Shown one piece after another: positions 9,970 to 20,594 of a stretch of DNA of 64,000 nucleotides. Under the pieces are notes generated by a model. It did not search any database, was not told the DNA's origin, and was given only the letters and a program-made list of their open reading frames with translations. The stretch's first letter is position 1, and the number at the start of each line of letters is the position of its first letter. The DNA lies in contig PGYO01000004.1 in assembly GCA_002839705.1 (NCBI GenBank), positions 1-64,000 on the forward strand. The letters run 5' to 3'. Made by a program: the position numbers and the translations under genes. Origin of the DNA: Methanobacteriales archaeon HGW-Methanobacteriales-1. GTDB taxonomy: Archaea > Methanobacteriota > Methanobacteria > Methanobacteriales > Methanobacteriaceae.

Positions 9970-10830
9970 TTATAATTTAACTATAACACTAGAACCTTCT
10001 GCAACCCCTAAATCCCTGGAAGTAGGGCCACATTTTGTATTTAAAAGACAAAATACTGGTTTTTCTCCAAAATCAATTTCAGTGAGGCCCTCATAATTAC
10101 CTAGGCCTTTAGATATAATTAATTCTGCATTATCAAGCATGTGTCGAAATTCAGAGGATACTTGCTCATGAATAACACCAATAGAATCTGTGCCTGTGAT
10201 TACTAGTTTTGCCATCTCATCAAGGCCCACTTGATAAGCATCCTCTAAACAGGCATCATTAAGTATAGGTCTTTCTTTTACAGCTACAGTTACTTCCACG
10301 TCGTACTCTTCTATTTTTTTAATTAATAATTTGTCAAATACAATTTCGCCAGTATTATCTGCCAAATAAAGAACGTTTTTAACTGATTTAAGCGATTTTT
10401 CAAGTTCACTTGTGTGATTTATAACTAATGGTGCATTGAGATTCTTCAACATTAAATTTAATGGATCAAAATTTACTCCTAGAGCTCCAAAATCTATTAA
10501 ATTACCAATAATAGCTGCTTTAACAAACATTTCCAAATCTTCTTCATCCTGGAGAAATTCTATTAATTTGGGAAGGAATTGTTCTGCAATATCATTGCAC
10601 TTTTCTTTAATATTTAAATAAGGATCATCGTTGCCTGTTTTTTTTTTAACAATACGATGAATACTTGTTCCAATAACATTAGAAACCGCACCTTTATGAA
10701 ATTCCTGACCTAAAAAAGCAGTTATTTCGGCCATGATTTCAATTTTTAGATTTTCATCATCAGTGGCCAGATCCAGGGCCTCTTGGGCCTGTCTGAGGAA
10801 ACATGGCGCGCATTCATAGTAGACTTTCAT
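9970..10830 (-). CDS. DUF89 / ARMT1-like metal-dependent phosphatase
   Basis: This 286-residue protein belongs to the DUF89 family, whose characterised members are metal-dependent damage-control phosphatases acting on sugar or cofactor phosphates. It shows the archaeal hallmark CAPC (Cys7, Cys10) at the start. It also has the metal-site motif LADNTGEIVFD (about residues 155-165) and the late GLGNYEGL segment. The start is ATG at 10830 with GGTGAT a few bases upstream. It is on the same strand as the sulfur carrier gene upstream, but a strong hairpin lies between them, so it probably has its own promoter. Confidence 0.8.
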   Translation of the reverse strand: MKVYYECAPCFLRQAQEALDLATDDENLKIEIMAEITAFLGQEFHKGAVSNVIGTSIHRIVKKKTGNDDPYLNIKEKCNDIAEQFLPKLIEFLQDEEDLEMFVKAAIIGNLIDFGALGVNFDPLNLMLKNLNAPLVINHTSELEKSLKSVKNVLYLADNTGEIVFDKLLIKKIEEYDVEVTVAVKERPILNDACLEDAYQVGLDEMAKLVITGTDSIGVIHEQVSSEFRHMLDNAELIISKGLGNYEGLTEIDFGEKPVFCLLNTKCGPTSRDLGVAEGSSVIVKL

Positions 10831-10892
10831 TTAATCACCTATTAATTATTAAAATAAATAATTTAATAAATTAAATAAAGATATTAGGAATA

Positions 10893-10937
10893 TTATTAAG
10901 AGTTTAGATAACTATTGGATTTAAATACTCTTAATAA
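10893..10937 (-). terminator. Hairpin after the sulfur-carrier gene
   Basis: Two perfect 11-base arms, TTATTAAGAGT at 10893-10903 and ACTCTTAATAA at 10927-10937, are separated by 23 bases. The structure sits three bases after the stop codon of the MoaD/ThiS-like gene and upstream of DUF89. It could be a terminator, an RNA-stabilising hairpin or an operator for DUF89. Confidence 0.4.
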
Positions 10938-10940
10938 AAA

Positions 10941-11141
10941 TTAGCCACCATAAATAACCTTAATAACTTCAATAATATCTCCATCAGAAATTATTTCTTC
11001 CTCTATGACAATCTGGCCATTTTTTTTAACAACCACAGTTTCTAATGGAAAGTCCAAATCCTCCAGAACATTTTTAATGGTTTTTTCTTCTGAAAATTCT
11101 CTGGATTCCTTTTCATCACCAATAATTAATGTAAATTTCAT
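10941..11141 (-). CDS. MoaD/ThiS-type sulfur carrier protein
   Basis: The 66-residue beta-grasp protein ends in the exposed diglycine YGG. This tail is adenylated and thiocarboxylated in sulfur carriers such as ThiS, MoaD, TtuB and archaeal SAMPs. The gene lies 57 bases after the tRNA thiolase gene 11199-12119, suggesting that it donates sulfur for tRNA thiolation, as TtuB does for TtuA. The start is ATG at 11141 after GAGGGG. No E1-like activating enzyme is in the window. Confidence 0.85.
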   Translation of the reverse strand: MKFTLIIGDEKESREFSEEKTIKNVLEDLDFPLETVVVKKNGQIVIEEEIISDGDIIEVIKVIYGG

Positions 11142-11198
11142 TTAATCCCCTCTAAATATTATTCTAATAATATTTTAATATAAAATTACTCAATGTCC

Positions 11199-12119
11199 CT
11201 ATTTATCTATCTCATTACAAAATATACAGGTCCTGCACAGTTCATTGGCTGATGGTTCACCACAGCGAGTACATTTACCCATGTTGAATTCTTTAGTAAA
11301 TTCTTTTTTTATAACTGGTTTTAACTTATCAAATCCTCTTAATGTTGAGTACATGATAGTGGGATGGTTTTGAGACAATTGCTTTATAAATTGGCCTACC
11401 TCACCTCGGAAGGAATCACTGGCATAAGGACAGCCAGCGAAGTGCACTTCCAGATTTCTGGCCAGCACATAAAGAGCTACTTCTTTTTCTGGAATCTCCC
11501 TAATTGGTTTAATCTTCACTGTGAATTTTTCACTTTTAGAGCTGGTTTTAGGCCCAATTCGAGTTAAATTTTCAATATTGCCTTCTAAATAATTCATTAA
11601 AATGGCCTGGGTTTCATCGTCAAGATTGTGGCCCGTTGCAATTTTACTTGCTCCTACATCTCGGGCTTCTCTATTTAAAATCCAACGTCTGAAAACACCA
11701 CAATAAGTACAGGCCCCTCTTTGAGAGGAAGATGCCATAATATCATCCAGCGTAGTATCAAAGGAGTCTTTAAAAGTAATTACATTATGTTCTATCCCTA
11801 AGCGCCGGGCATGGTCACGAGCTATTCTTACTCCATCTTCCCGGTATCCTTTAATTCCTTCATCAATAGTTACCGCAGTCATATCAATTATATTTCGCTC
11901 ATAAAGTGAATTTAATATATCCAGAACCATTACACTGTCTTTACCACCAGATAGGGCCACCAGAACTTTATCGCCCTTATCAATGAGTTTGTACTTGCGA
12001 ATATCTTTCAATACCTTTTGCTGTGTACCTTGAATAAAGCAATCCTGGCAAAGTCGTTGTCCAGAATGTTTTTTTTCAATAATAACATCAGGGGCACCAC
12101 ATTTGGTACATGTTTTCAT
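11199..12119 (-). CDS. tRNA 2-thiolation enzyme of the TtuA/NcsA (CTU1) family
   Basis: This PP-loop ATPase adenylates a tRNA uridine and replaces its oxygen with sulfur. The 306 residues show the full family layout. An N-terminal zinc finger (Cys4, Cys7, Cys24, Cys27) is followed by the PP-loop SGGKDS (57-62). The catalytic/[4Fe-4S] cysteines are Cys137, Cys140 and Cys230 (GACTYC and AGCPYAS). A C-terminal zinc finger includes Cys283, Cys286, Cys295 and Cys298. The start is ATG at 12119. Pairing with the diglycine carrier downstream supports the role. Whether it modifies U34 or U54 cannot be decided from sequence alone. Confidence 0.9.
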   Translation of the reverse strand: MKTCTKCGAPDVIIEKKHSGQRLCQDCFIQGTQQKVLKDIRKYKLIDKGDKVLVALSGGKDSVMVLDILNSLYERNIIDMTAVTIDEGIKGYREDGVRIARDHARRLGIEHNVITFKDSFDTTLDDIMASSSQRGACTYCGVFRRWILNREARDVGASKIATGHNLDDETQAILMNYLEGNIENLTRIGPKTSSKSEKFTVKIKPIREIPEKEVALYVLARNLEVHFAGCPYASDSFRGEVGQFIKQLSQNHPTIMYSTLRGFDKLKPVIKKEFTKEFNMGKCTRCGEPSANELCRTCIFCNEIDK

Positions 12120-12437
12120 TTTTTTACTCCAATCTATTCAAATTGATTTTAATGCATGTAGAATTTAAACTTAGAATTAATTAAGATTTAAATATTTGAT
12201 TAAAATTTTAGATTAAATTTATTATTCTTTGAATTTTAATAAAATTAATGCAAATATATTATGTGGATATATTTAATTGTAGATATAAAATTAGAATGTA
12301 ATTAATTTAATTATTTTTAGAATATTTAAGTAAATTGATTATCTTAAATTTTATATCTATCTAAAATATTATTTTGAGACATACACTTCAAGTGTAAAAA
12401 AATACACTAATTGTGAAATTTTAGATAAAAATTTAAA
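12120..12437. other. AT-rich intergenic region with a palindrome
   Basis: These 318 bases lie between two minus-strand genes. They contain the promoter of the tRNA thiolase gene and, near 12382-12396, the odd palindrome TACACTT-c-AAGTGTA. A weaker copy (TACACTAATTGTGA) follows at about 12403-12416. I see no gene. Confidence 0.5.
12382..12396. repeat. 7-bp-arm palindrome TACACTT-c-AAGTGTA
   Basis: The perfect arms surround a single central base, and an imperfect second copy follows seven bases later. The site lies just downstream of the DHPS-like gene, which ends at 12438 on the minus strand. It may be part of a 3' structure or a control site for the gene at 12119. Confidence 0.3.
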
Positions 12438-14018
12438 TTAAATAGAAAAAGGTTTTTTAAATAATTCAAAATCCTGAGTATAATTTTTCCCAGTAATCAT
12501 TGCAATTTCTGCTTTTTGAAGTTCTGATCCCAAATAGGCTGCATGTTCCAGACGACTAACCATCTGGCGGTTTAAAAGTTCTTCATATATCTTCTTAGCT
12601 GATTGACCAACAAGGGCCACATCCGGTTTCATATTTTTATAATGAACAACCATTATCACATTATCATTTATCATGATCTTAAAACTTCCAGCCTCATCCT
12701 GCACGAATTTTTTAGTTCCCTCAGCTTCAAAAACTGGAACATCAAATTCTTCCATCACTTTCTCAGGAAGCCTCTTATCCTTGAAAACCAGGAGATTAAT
12801 TCCCAGATCTTTAGGGATAGAACTCCTATTTTTAGCTAAAAACATCATTTTAGAGGATACTGCAAGTTCATAAACGCTGCGAACTGTTTTACCGCTTTCT
12901 TCTGGAGTAAACAATATACTGGCCCCCAATTCCATAGCTATGCCTGAGAGAAGAGAATTGACACCGGTTGAATCTGTGTCTAAAAGCTCTGTAACATTAC
13001 CAACACCGAAAAAAATAGGTTCTGGGTTTTTATCATGATACTGATGGCAGGCCATTATAGAATCAACAATACTCCTACTGTTAATAGGATCAAGAATTAA
13101 ATCAGCTATCACATCTATGTTTTTACATTTTTCTCGAAGTTCTTCCAACGAACTGACCCTTTCCTCCACAGTATGAGGAACCCATCCCCTTTGGAAATCA
13201 GTGGGAAGAATAACAGCTGGAATTTGTTTTTCTTCCATCAAAGGAAGCACTTCTTCACAATTTCCATGATCTAAACTTAAAACCATATCAACACCTGATT
13301 TTACTGCAGATTCAATCTCCAGTGTGTTCAAAGTGTCAATACTTACTGGAATATCACCAGATATCTGTTTGAGAATTGAAACCATTTCTGGAATTTTATG
13401 AGCCAGATTTTCACCAGCTACCATTCCAATATCAACCATGTCCGCTCCACTTTTGATGAAATACTCGGCTTTTTTAATGAGATCTTCAGTAGTTAAAAGA
13501 GGGGCATTGGCAATTTCTGCCAGCACTCTCATGGGAAAGTCTTCCCCAACCGGCAATTTACCGACCAGGATATTATTAGGCTTTTTAAGAAGTTTATTGG
13601 TTAATTTTTCATCTTTTTCAAAATCTTCAATAAATTCCAAGGCCTTTTGACGTTGTTCTGCTTCAATAAGTTTATCAGCTGAAGTTATGGTTGAAAGTTC
13701 TAATTTATCCAGCGCATCAAGGACTATTTGCAAGTCAGCCGCCTCAGTTGGTCCTTTATAAGATGGAATTCCCGTTTCTTCCCGAATTAATTTAGCATCT
13801 TTACGAATAAGACCTGGGATAATTATCATATCCATATCATTCAAGTCAATTAAATTACTTGATTCAAGTTCTTTAATTTCATTAGATATTTTTCTGGGCG
13901 TTAAAAAAGCCGCTACAGGAGTATTGACAACATGAACAAATACATCCTGTTTTGAACTAGCTGAAACCTTTTTTACCAGTCCTTCAGCCAGTTTTCCCGT
14001 GATGATAATAACTTTCAT
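12438..14018 (-). CDS. Dihydropteroate-synthase-like protein of methanogens
   Basis: The 526-residue protein combines a unique N-terminal domain (about 1-150) with a central pterin-binding TIM barrel. The barrel is recognised by [18 protein letters not shown] and [13 protein letters not shown] segments, [10 protein letters not shown] and [12 protein letters not shown]-terminal domain of about 140 residues follows. This is the methanogen family described as dihydropteroate synthase-related. Members are thought to take part in tetrahydromethanopterin synthesis, but the exact step is not settled. It is divergent from porC across a 162-base promoter region. The start is ATG at 14018. Confidence 0.82.
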   Translation of the reverse strand: MKVIIITGKLAEGLVKKVSASSKQDVFVHVVNTPVAAFLTPRKISNEIKELESSNLIDLNDMDMIIIPGLIRKDAKLIREETGIPSYKGPTEAADLQIVLDALDKLELSTITSADKLIEAEQRQKALEFIEDFEKDEKLTNKLLKKPNNILVGKLPVGEDFPMRVLAEIANAPLLTTEDLIKKAEYFIKSGADMVDIGMVAGENLAHKIPEMVSILKQISGDIPVSIDTLNTLEIESAVKSGVDMVLSLDHGNCEEVLPLMEEKQIPAVILPTDFQRGWVPHTVEERVSSLEELREKCKNIDVIADLILDPINSRSIVDSIMACHQYHDKNPEPIFFGVGNVTELLDTDSTGVNSLLSGIAMELGASILFTPEESGKTVRSVYELAVSSKMMFLAKNRSSIPKDLGINLLVFKDKRLPEKVMEEFDVPVFEAEGTKKFVQDEAGSFKIMINDNVIMVVHYKNMKPDVALVGQSAKKIYEELLNRQMVSRLEHAAYLGSELQKAEIAMITGKNYTQDFELFKKPFSI

Positions 14019-14127
14019 TATAATTCCTCAGTGTTTTATTGATAATTCTGTGCTAATTATCCTCAAAATATATCAAAATTTAACTAATAATTTCATTAAT
14101 ACTATACTTAATTTCATGTGACCATCA

Positions 14128-14180
<53 letters not shown>

Positions 14181-14708
14181 ATGATCGAAATTCGCTTTCA
14201 CGGACGCGGTGGTCAGGGTGCTGTTACAGCGGCAGAGATTCTAGCGAAGGCTGCTTTCGAAGATGGAAAGTATTCACAAGCATTTCCCTTTTTTGGCGTT
14301 GAAAGAAGAGGCGCCCCAGTCATGGCATTCACACGAATAAACGATGAACCAATTAGACGACGATATCAAGTTTACAAGCCAGATTACGTTGTAGTACTTG
14401 ATGAAGGACTTTTAGATGTAGTAGACGTATTTTCAGGTCTTGAAAGCCACGGTATGGTAATTATAAACACCCAAGGAGAAGCACCTGAACACGAAGGCTC
14501 TGAAACCCATGTGATAGATGCAACCGGAATTGCACTGGAAAAATTAGGTTTACCTATAGTAAACACAGTTATGCTAGGTGCTTTTGCAGGAGCAACAGGA
14601 CAAGTTAGCCTTGATTCCATTATAAAAATAATAAAAGAAACTTTCCCAGGTAAAATCGGAGAAAAGAACGCTGTTGCTGCCAAAGCAGCTTACGAGCATG
14701 TTAAATGA
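14181..14708 (+). CDS. porC: Pyruvate:ferredoxin oxidoreductase, gamma subunit
   Basis: The 175-residue gamma subunit belongs to the four-subunit pyruvate:ferredoxin oxidoreductase. It opens with the characteristic [18 protein letters not shown] and contains [16 protein letters not shown], both hallmarks of the gamma domain. In autotrophic methanogens the complex runs as pyruvate synthase, joining acetyl-CoA and CO2. It is first in a por cluster ordered C-D-A-B-E-F. The 123-base gap to porD is wider than the other junctions, so an internal promoter is possible. Confidence 0.95.
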
Positions 14709-14840
14709 GTTAAATCCAATTCATTTAATATTTTAATAAACTAAATAACAACTAAAATTTTTAGAAATAAAAATGTTTTGAAATTAGAATTAATAAAATT
14801 TAAAAATTTTAAAACAAATTAATTTTAACAGGTGATTATC

Positions 14841-15083
14841 ATGGAATCCATCGGAGGAGCTGTCAAAAAACCCGGAAGTACCCGAAATAATAAGACAGGA
14901 AGTTGGAGAACATTTAAGCCCATACTTGACAAGGAAACATGCATAGATTGCGATAACTGCATTCTTTTCTGTCCAGAGGGTTGTGTAAATAAAGAACACG
15001 ATATTGATTACGATTATTGCAAAGGGTGCGGCATATGTGCCGAAGAATGCCCTGTAAAAGCCATAAAAATGGAGAGAGAATAA
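14841..15083 (+). CDS. porD: Pyruvate:ferredoxin oxidoreductase, delta (ferredoxin) subunit
   Basis: This is the ferredoxin-like subunit that passes electrons to or from the catalytic AB core. It carries two classical [4Fe-4S] motifs, [15 protein letters not shown] and [15 protein letters not shown]. After AACAGGTGATTATC the ATG at 14841 (MESIGG...) fits the ribosome binding site AGGTGAT best. An in-frame ATT/ATC region just upstream would place the start within that site. Its TAA stop overlaps the porA ATG by one base, indicating translational coupling. Confidence 0.92.
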   Translation: MESIGGAVKKPGSTRNNKTGSWRTFKPILDKETCIDCDNCILFCPEGCVNKEHDIDYDYCKGCGICAEECPVKAIKMERE

Positions 15084-16240
15084 TGGTTCTTAAAGTTATG
15101 ACTGCTAACCGAGCAGTATCAGAGGCCGTGAGTCTTGCCAGGCCACAAGTTATTCCAGTTTACCCCATTACTCCACAAACAACAATATCAGAATATTTGG
15201 CCCAATTTGTGGCTGATGGGGAACTAGATGCAGAATTTATAAGAGTAGAATCTGAACACAGTTCTATGAGTGCCGCCATAGGTGCTTCTGGAACAGGAGT
15301 AAGAGTATTTACTGCTACATCGTCCCAGGGGCTACTTTTAATGCACGAAGTTCTCTTTGCCGCTGCCGGTCTAAGAACCCCTATAGTTATGGCCAATGCC
15401 AACAGGGCCATTGCAGCTCCACTAAGCATCTGGAATGATCATCAAGATTCAATTTCACAAAGGGATGCTGGATGGATACAAATTTATGTTGAAGATGGAC
15501 AGGAAGCTTTGGACTCTGTTTTACGCTCATATAAAATTTCAGAAGATAAGGATGTTCTTTTACCAAGTATGGTCTGTCTGGATGGTTTCATACTAACCCA
15601 TACCGTAGAACCTGTGGACATACCTACCCCGGAACAAGTAGATAGTTTCTTACCAAAATACGTACCAGAGCATTTATATCTTGACCCAGAAAGGCCCATG
15701 TCTATTGGAACTCTAGCAGATCCTAATTATTACATGGAAGCCCGATACCAAATGGAATTAGCTATGGAAAGATCATTGAAGGTAGTTAAAAAAGTTAACA
15801 AAGAATTTGGTGAAATATTTGGTAGAGAATATGGTTCTATAGACGAGTATTATTGTGAAGATGCTGAAATCATATTGGTCACCATGGGATCTCTTTGCAG
15901 CACTATAAGGGATGTGGTAGATGAATTAAGAGCCGATGGCGAAAAAGTAGGTATGTTAAAAATTAGAACTTACCGACCATTCCCTAAAGAAGACATTTAT
16001 AATGTTCTTAAAAACGCTAATAAAATAGCTGTTCTTGATAAGAACATTACCTTTGGTGTTGGAGGGGCATTATACACCGACTTGAAAGCATCAATTAATT
16101 TCCAGGACATTGAGATTTACGGATTTATTGTAGGTCTTGGCGGAAGAGATATTACTCCAACCCACCTCAAAGACATTGTAAATAAGACTAAAAACCCTAC
16201 CCAGGACATTACCTGGATCGGATTAAAGGAGGGAGTCTAA
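15083..16240 (+). CDS. porA: Pyruvate:ferredoxin oxidoreductase, alpha subunit
   Basis: The 385-residue alpha subunit carries the transketolase pyrimidine-binding-like domain. Diagnostic segments are [15 protein letters not shown], the glutamate-containing [15 protein letters not shown] and [13 protein letters not shown]. The start is taken as ATG 15083, which overlaps the porD stop (TAATG). The frame is open 22 codons further upstream, but that stretch lies inside porD and is unlike the family. The C-terminal part includes the [10 protein letters not shown] segment typical of the domain that contacts the gamma subunit. Confidence 0.95.
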   Translation: MVLKVMTANRAVSEAVSLARPQVIPVYPITPQTTISEYLAQFVADGELDAEFIRVESEHSSMSAAIGASGTGVRVFTATSSQGLLLMHEVLFAAAGLRTPIVMANANRAIAAPLSIWNDHQDSISQRDAGWIQIYVEDGQEALDSVLRSYKISEDKDVLLPSMVCLDGFILTHTVEPVDIPTPEQVDSFLPKYVPEHLYLDPERPMSIGTLADPNYYMEARYQMELAMERSLKVVKKVNKEFGEIFGREYGSIDEYYCEDAEIILVTMGSLCSTIRDVVDELRADGEKVGMLKIRTYRPFPKEDIYNVLKNANKIAVLDKNITFGVGGALYTDLKASINFQDIEIYGFIVGLGGRDITPTHLKDIVNKTKNPTQDITWIGLKEGV

Positions 16241-17107
16241 ATGAAAATACCTGAAGAAGAATTACTCGCCCCTGGTCACCGTGGTTGTGCCGGATGTGGT
16301 GCCACAATAGGTGTAAGATTAGCACTTAAAATGTTAGGCAAAAACACCGTTGCTGTTTCTGCAACTGGTTGTTTAGAGGTAATTACTACCCCTTATCCTG
16401 AAACCGCGTGGGAAATTCCTTGGATACATGTTGCCTTTGAAAACGCAGCAGCAGTAGCTTCAGGAGTAGAAAGAGCTTTAAAAGCTCAAGGAAAAGATGA
16501 TGTTAATGTTGTAGCATTTGCGGGAGATGGTGGAACTGCAGATATTGGTATGCAAGCACTATCTGGAGCAATGGAAAGAGGTCATAACCTGATTTACATT
16601 TGTTACGATAACGAAGCTTACATGAACACCGGTATTCAGAGAAGTGGATCCACACCTTATGGTGCATCTACTACTACTTCACCCCATGGAAAAGAAAGTT
16701 TTGGTGAAGATAAACCTAAGAAAAATGTTCCCATGATTATGGCAGCCCATGGTGTGCCTTACGTGGCTACTGCTTCTATATCTTATCCCGAAGATTTCAT
16801 GAAAAAAGTTAAAAAAGCCGCTGAAATTGAAGGACCGGCTTATATTCACCTCAATCAACCATGTACTACTGGTTGGGGGTATGATCCATCAAAAACCATA
16901 GATATGGGTCGTCTAGCAGTAGAAACCGGCTCCTGGATTTTATATGAAATCGTTGATGGTGAATTTAAGGTTACTTATAGACCAATGCAACGAAAACCAG
17001 TGAATGAATATTTAAATGCTCAAAAAAGATTTAAGCACTTGGCAGATGAGGAAAAAGATAAGATTCAGGAATACGTTGACAAAGTATGTACTGAGCTTAG
17101 GATATAG
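16241..17107 (+). CDS. porB: Pyruvate:ferredoxin oxidoreductase, beta subunit
   Basis: The 288-residue beta subunit binds thiamine diphosphate and a proximal [4Fe-4S] cluster. The ThDP motif is seen as [12 protein letters not shown] followed by [11 protein letters not shown]. The cluster cysteines are CAGCGA near the start, CLEVI, and the later PCTTGWGY. The gene begins directly at the base after the porA stop, with the ribosome binding site GGAGG inside porA's last codons. The length is normal for the family. Confidence 0.96.
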   Translation: MKIPEEELLAPGHRGCAGCGATIGVRLALKMLGKNTVAVSATGCLEVITTPYPETAWEIPWIHVAFENAAAVASGVERALKAQGKDDVNVVAFAGDGGTADIGMQALSGAMERGHNLIYICYDNEAYMNTGIQRSGSTPYGASTTTSPHGKESFGEDKPKKNVPMIMAAHGVPYVATASISYPEDFMKKVKKAAEIEGPAYIHLNQPCTTGWGYDPSKTIDMGRLAVETGSWILYEIVDGEFKVTYRPMQRKPVNEYLNAQKRFKHLADEEKDKIQEYVDKVCTELRI

Positions 17108-17118
17108 GGGGCAGAAGA

Positions 17119-17610
17119 TTGGATAAATTAATAGTTCAGCCAGAGTTATGCGATGGCTGTTTAGACTGCGAAGATGCCTGTTCTAAACTTTACGGCGTAT
17201 CTAGAATAATGATACGGGAAGTTGAAGGTTCATATTATCCTATTATCTGTCAACAGTGCGAAGACGCTCCATGCAAAACTATCTGTCCTACAGAGGCCAT
17301 TATAGAAAAAGAAATTCATTCTGAGAAATGTATTGGCTGCGGACTATGTATGATGGTTTGTCCATTTGGAGCAGTAGCAATGGATGATCGAAAGGCCCAA
17401 AAATGTCATCAGTGCCCAGATCTTGATACACCAGCTTGTATTAAATCCTGCTCAAAAAGAGCCATTGCTTTAATTGACACTGAAAAATTAAAGCTCGATA
17501 AACAAGCAAAACATATTGCTAAGTTAGCTGGTGTGGGAAAACCTAAAAAAGGTTCAGACATTATGACTGTTTTGACTGCCAAAGCCAGAGCCAAAGGAGC
17601 TTTTAAATAG
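17119..17610 (+). CDS. porE: Por-associated polyferredoxin E
   Basis: The 163-residue protein carries four [4Fe-4S] motifs in the HycB/CooF arrangement: [37 protein letters not shown] and [16 protein letters not shown]. It is encoded 11 bases after porB and is expected to carry electrons for pyruvate synthase. It starts with TTG at 17119 after GGGGGCAG. The same layout recurs in porF next door and in the cdh-linked ferredoxin at 38349, so the three look like paralogues. Confidence 0.9.
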   Translation: MDKLIVQPELCDGCLDCEDACSKLYGVSRIMIREVEGSYYPIICQQCEDAPCKTICPTEAIIEKEIHSEKCIGCGLCMMVCPFGAVAMDDRKAQKCHQCPDLDTPACIKSCSKRAIALIDTEKLKLDKQAKHIAKLAGVGKPKKGSDIMTVLTAKARAKGAFK

Positions 17611-17620
17611 GAGGTCTGGA

Positions 17621-18052
17621 ATGAAAGAACTAGTTTCAAAACCAGAACTATGCAACGAATGCATGAAATGCGAAAGGAATTGTCCTAAAAATGCTATAAG
17701 AGTAATTAGTGGCGTTCCCATTTTCTGTATGCATTGTGCTCCAGAAAGAGCTCCATGCTTGAATATCTGTCCTGAAGATGCTATAGGAGAATTTGAAGGA
17801 GCAATAGTAATTTCAAAAGAAGATTGCATTGGGTGTGGACTCTGTAGAGACGCATGCCCTATTGGTGCCATTACTATGGACGAAAAAGGAATTGCCAATA
17901 AATGTGATCTTTGCTTTGAAGAAGAAACACCAATTTGTGTTTTGAGTTGCCCTACCGCCGCCCTAAAAACAGATTCTGAAGAATTAATTTCAGGAAAACA
18001 GGACAAAATAGCCAAAGAACTGGAAAGATTAAAAAATATAATAAAATATTAG
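17621..18052 (+). CDS. porF: Por-associated polyferredoxin F
   Basis: This is a 143-residue paralogue of porE with four [4Fe-4S] motifs ([57 protein letters not shown]). It starts at ATG 17621 just after GGAGGTCTGG. It ends the por cluster and is followed within a few bases by a hairpin terminator. It is a likely electron carrier between pyruvate synthase and hydrogenases or other ferredoxin-using enzymes. Confidence 0.9.
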   Translation: MKELVSKPELCNECMKCERNCPKNAIRVISGVPIFCMHCAPERAPCLNICPEDAIGEFEGAIVISKEDCIGCGLCRDACPIGAITMDEKGIANKCDLCFEEETPICVLSCPTAALKTDSEELISGKQDKIAKELERLKNIIKY

Positions 18053-18054
18053 GT

Positions 18055-18090
18055 TCGGTTTAATTAACCGGCCATTTTTTTCATTTTGTT
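18055..18090 (+). terminator. Hairpin plus oligo-T terminator of the por operon
   Basis: The stem CGGTT (18056-18060) pairs with AACCG (18066-18070) around a TAATT loop. A run of seven thymines and further T-rich DNA follows. It begins three bases after the porF stop codon. Confidence 0.65.
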
Positions 18091-18326
18091 ATTTCAGTCA
18101 TTTTTTTACTAATTCTAATCACCCTATTCTTAAAAGTTAATTGATTTAATTTATTTTATTATTCATTTTAGTTATTTCAATGATTTTAGTTATTTACTTA
18201 ATTGAAACAAATTTTATACTTATTTAAAGACAATAGGGTAAATTTTAATTAATAGCAAGTAATAGTTTATTTATCTAATTTTTATTAAATTACAAATAAT
18301 TCATATACTGGAAAAAGGTGTTTTTC

Positions 18327-19166
18327 ATGATTACACAAAAAACAATAGAAGATACAATTTGCAATCTTTATCAAGAAGCAGTAATCAATTTACCAGGCGA
18401 TGTAAAATCTGCACTTCAAGCTGCTTATAAAACTGAGGATAGTGAGTTGGGACTGCTAAATCTTAAAGCTATCTTGGATAATATTGATGCTGCTGAGGAA
18501 ATGGGTGTTCCATTATGTCAAGATACGGGTCTGCCCATAATATTTGTTAAGTTAGGCAATGTTAATGTGGAAAACCTCTATCAAGGAATCAGAAATGGTG
18601 TGGAAAAAGCAACTAAAGAAGTCCCCTTAAGACCCAATGTAGTTCATCCATTTACCAGAAAGAATACTGGAACCAATACTGGGCAAGGAATTCCTCAAAT
18701 AGATATTGAACTTATAGATGAAGATTATTTAGAACTTACTATTTTTCCCAAAGGATTTGGATCTGAAAACAACAATGCTCTTAAAATGGCCCTTCCTGGT
18801 GAAGGTGTAGAAGGAGTAAAGGAATTTGTGGTGGAAACAGTTGTTAAAGCCCAGGGAAAACCATGCCCACCGGTAATTGTAGGTGTAGGGATTGGTGGAT
18901 CATCAGATATGGCCATGAAAATGGCAAAAAAAGCACTGCTGGGTAAAGTAGGTGAGCGAAATCCAGAAGTGGAAATTGCAAAAATAGAAACAGATATTTT
19001 AGATGAAATAAACCAATCTGGTATCGGGCCTATGGGATTAGGTGGAAAAACCACTGCACTTGATGTAAAAATATTAACTGCAGATACCCATACCGCAGGA
19101 CTCCCCATTGGTGTTTGTATCCAGTGCTGGGCTGGGAGGCACGCTAGTGCTATTTTAAAGCCTTGA
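18327..19166 (+). CDS. Fumarate hydratase class I, alpha subunit
   Basis: This is the catalytic N-terminal half of the two-subunit, oxygen-sensitive [4Fe-4S] fumarase, which interconverts malate and fumarate. The 279-residue protein shows [12 protein letters not shown] and [19 protein letters not shown]-like segments. It also has [16 protein letters not shown] and the late IQCWAGRHA, including the cysteines that bind the cluster. ATG 18327 is preferred to the in-frame GTG at 18318 because AGGTG lies just before it. The beta subunit is not adjacent, as is usual in Methanobacteriales. It supports the reductive branch of the incomplete TCA cycle, next to pyruvate synthase. Confidence 0.9.
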   Translation: MITQKTIEDTICNLYQEAVINLPGDVKSALQAAYKTEDSELGLLNLKAILDNIDAAEEMGVPLCQDTGLPIIFVKLGNVNVENLYQGIRNGVEKATKEVPLRPNVVHPFTRKNTGTNTGQGIPQIDIELIDEDYLELTIFPKGFGSENNNALKMALPGEGVEGVKEFVVETVVKAQGKPCPPVIVGVGIGGSSDMAMKMAKKALLGKVGERNPEVEIAKIETDILDEINQSGIGPMGLGGKTTALDVKILTADTHTAGLPIGVCIQCWAGRHASAILKP

Positions 19167-19298
19167 ATTATATAAATCCATTCATTCTATTTTAAATTAT
19201 ATTTATTTTTTCATATTATTTTAATACAATTTTTAATATACTAATATTCAATTTAAAAATCTTTATTTTGTGTTTTTCCAATTTATTTTTTCATTAAA

Positions 19299-19717
19299 TT
19301 AAATTCTCAATAAAATTATCCCCGTTATTGTAAATAAAATTCACAAACTTTAGTAATTGAAATTTTATCACCTAAAAAAAGAGTAGCTATAATAAAAGTG
19401 AATAAAGGAAATGATGCAATCAGCGGAACAACTATTGACGCGTTTCCAGACTTTAAAGCATAATAATACAATAATTGGCCTATAAGAGCAGCGCATATTC
19501 CTTCTAATGTTATAAATATCCATCCTGATACTGGAACATCGGTTAATGGACTAACATCTTTAGTAAATAGTAGCCAGACGAGCATTATCCCACTAATTAT
19601 AAAACTTCGGATGCATAGGGCTAATGCTGGGCTAACACCTTCAAGTCCAAGTTTTCCAAATATTGGGGCCAGTCAAAAGAAAAAAGCTGCTAAAAGCGCA
19701 AAAATATAATAATTCAA
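19299..19717 (-). pseudogene. Broken EamA/DMT-family transporter gene
   Basis: A half-size EamA membrane protein (five helices, about 140 residues) can be reconstructed from a TTG at 19717 with AGGTGATT upstream. It is damaged in two places. A TGA stop occurs after about 14 codons, where the family has Trp-Gly. It is explained by an in-frame loss of GGG from TGGGGACTG. Near the end, the frame at GTTTGTGAATT shifts. The expected final helix (ILFTITGIILLRI) is in another frame and ends at TAA 19299. The surviving middle open frame (19325-19585, 86 residues) contains the clear EamA stretch ISxWIFITLEGICAAL-like and VVPLIASFPLFT. Substrate is unknown. Two independent lesions argue for a true pseudogene rather than a sequencing slip. 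Confidence 0.75.
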
Positions 19718-19914
19718 AAAAAATCACCTAATCTCATTAAAGATTTTTTAATTAGTTTAAAAAAATTAATTTATTAATCTTAAATTTTAATTGAATTCAA
19801 GCAGTTATTCTTGTTAATTGTTTATTAAGGAAATAAATGATATTTAGAACTCTTGAGACATTAAATATAATTTAATTAATATGATTCAAATAAAAATAAA
19901 AAAATAAGTAAATA

Positions 19915-20574
19915 TTAAGGTTTTTCACAAGTGATCATGAAAATAGTCCGATCACCTATGCTGACTGCCCGATCAGCGATTCTTTCCAGGAAACGAGCCA
20001 CAAAGAGCAAGTTTATTAGGTAAGAAATAGCATCTTTATCATCAAACATACTTCCAGTGATATGCTCGAGAGCTTGATCAAATAAATCGTCTACTTTATC
20101 ATCATCATGGCGAAGTTCTTTAGCCATATCCATATTCTGATCTAGAAAAACATAGATACCTTTACTTAACATCATCTGAACAAAATCAGCCATATGTTTA
20201 AGGTCTTCACTTGGTTTTTTAGGTATTTCTTCATCTTTCAATTTTTCAGCGGCATCCGTGATATTCGCTGCTAAGTAAGCTATACGTTTTAAGTGACTTC
20301 CAACTTTAATACATGCTTCAATAAACCTTAAATCACGAGCAACCGGTTGTTCAGCTGCAATTATGCTTATACATCTTCTTTCAAGTTCAAAAACCATCCC
20401 ATCAATTTCTTTACTATCTGCAACGACTTTTTTGGCCGTTTCTTCATCATATTCCAAAAAAACGTCCACTGCATTTTTATGGGCCTGTATAGTCCTTTGT
20501 CCAATATCTTCCATTTCTTTTCTCAAGTCTTTAAGTCTTTTACGGAATAATATCCGCGGATATCTTTTATCCAT
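19915..20574 (-). CDS. phoU: PhoU phosphate-uptake regulator (first copy)
   Basis: This 219-residue protein is made of two PhoU three-helix units. Conserved stretches are [22 protein letters not shown] and [21 protein letters not shown] in the first unit and [18 protein letters not shown] in the second. PhoU proteins restrain Pst transport through PstB and signal phosphate status. The start is ATG 20574, five bases after GGGAGGG. An upstream TTG lies inside that ribosome binding site and is rejected. It is last in the minus-strand pst cluster, 20 bases after the unknown gene 20595-21029. Confidence 0.92.
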   Translation of the reverse strand: MDKRYPRILFRKRLKDLRKEMEDIGQRTIQAHKNAVDVFLEYDEETAKKVVADSKEIDGMVFELERRCISIIAAEQPVARDLRFIEACIKVGSHLKRIAYLAANITDAAEKLKDEEIPKKPSEDLKHMADFVQMMLSKGIYVFLDQNMDMAKELRHDDDKVDDLFDQALEHITGSMFDDKDAISYLINLLFVARFLERIADRAVSIGDRTIFMITCEKP

Positions 20575-20594
20575 TAATAACCCTCCCAATAAAT

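Noticed and set aside
15017-15082. Upstream extension of porA
   Set aside because: It overlaps porD in another frame and the TAATG junction gives a clear coupled start at 15083.
19667-19680. TGA in the EamA frame read as selenocysteine
   Set aside because: Sec use is not expected here and no SECIS-like hairpin was seen. A second frameshift at the other end of the gene makes decay the simpler explanation.
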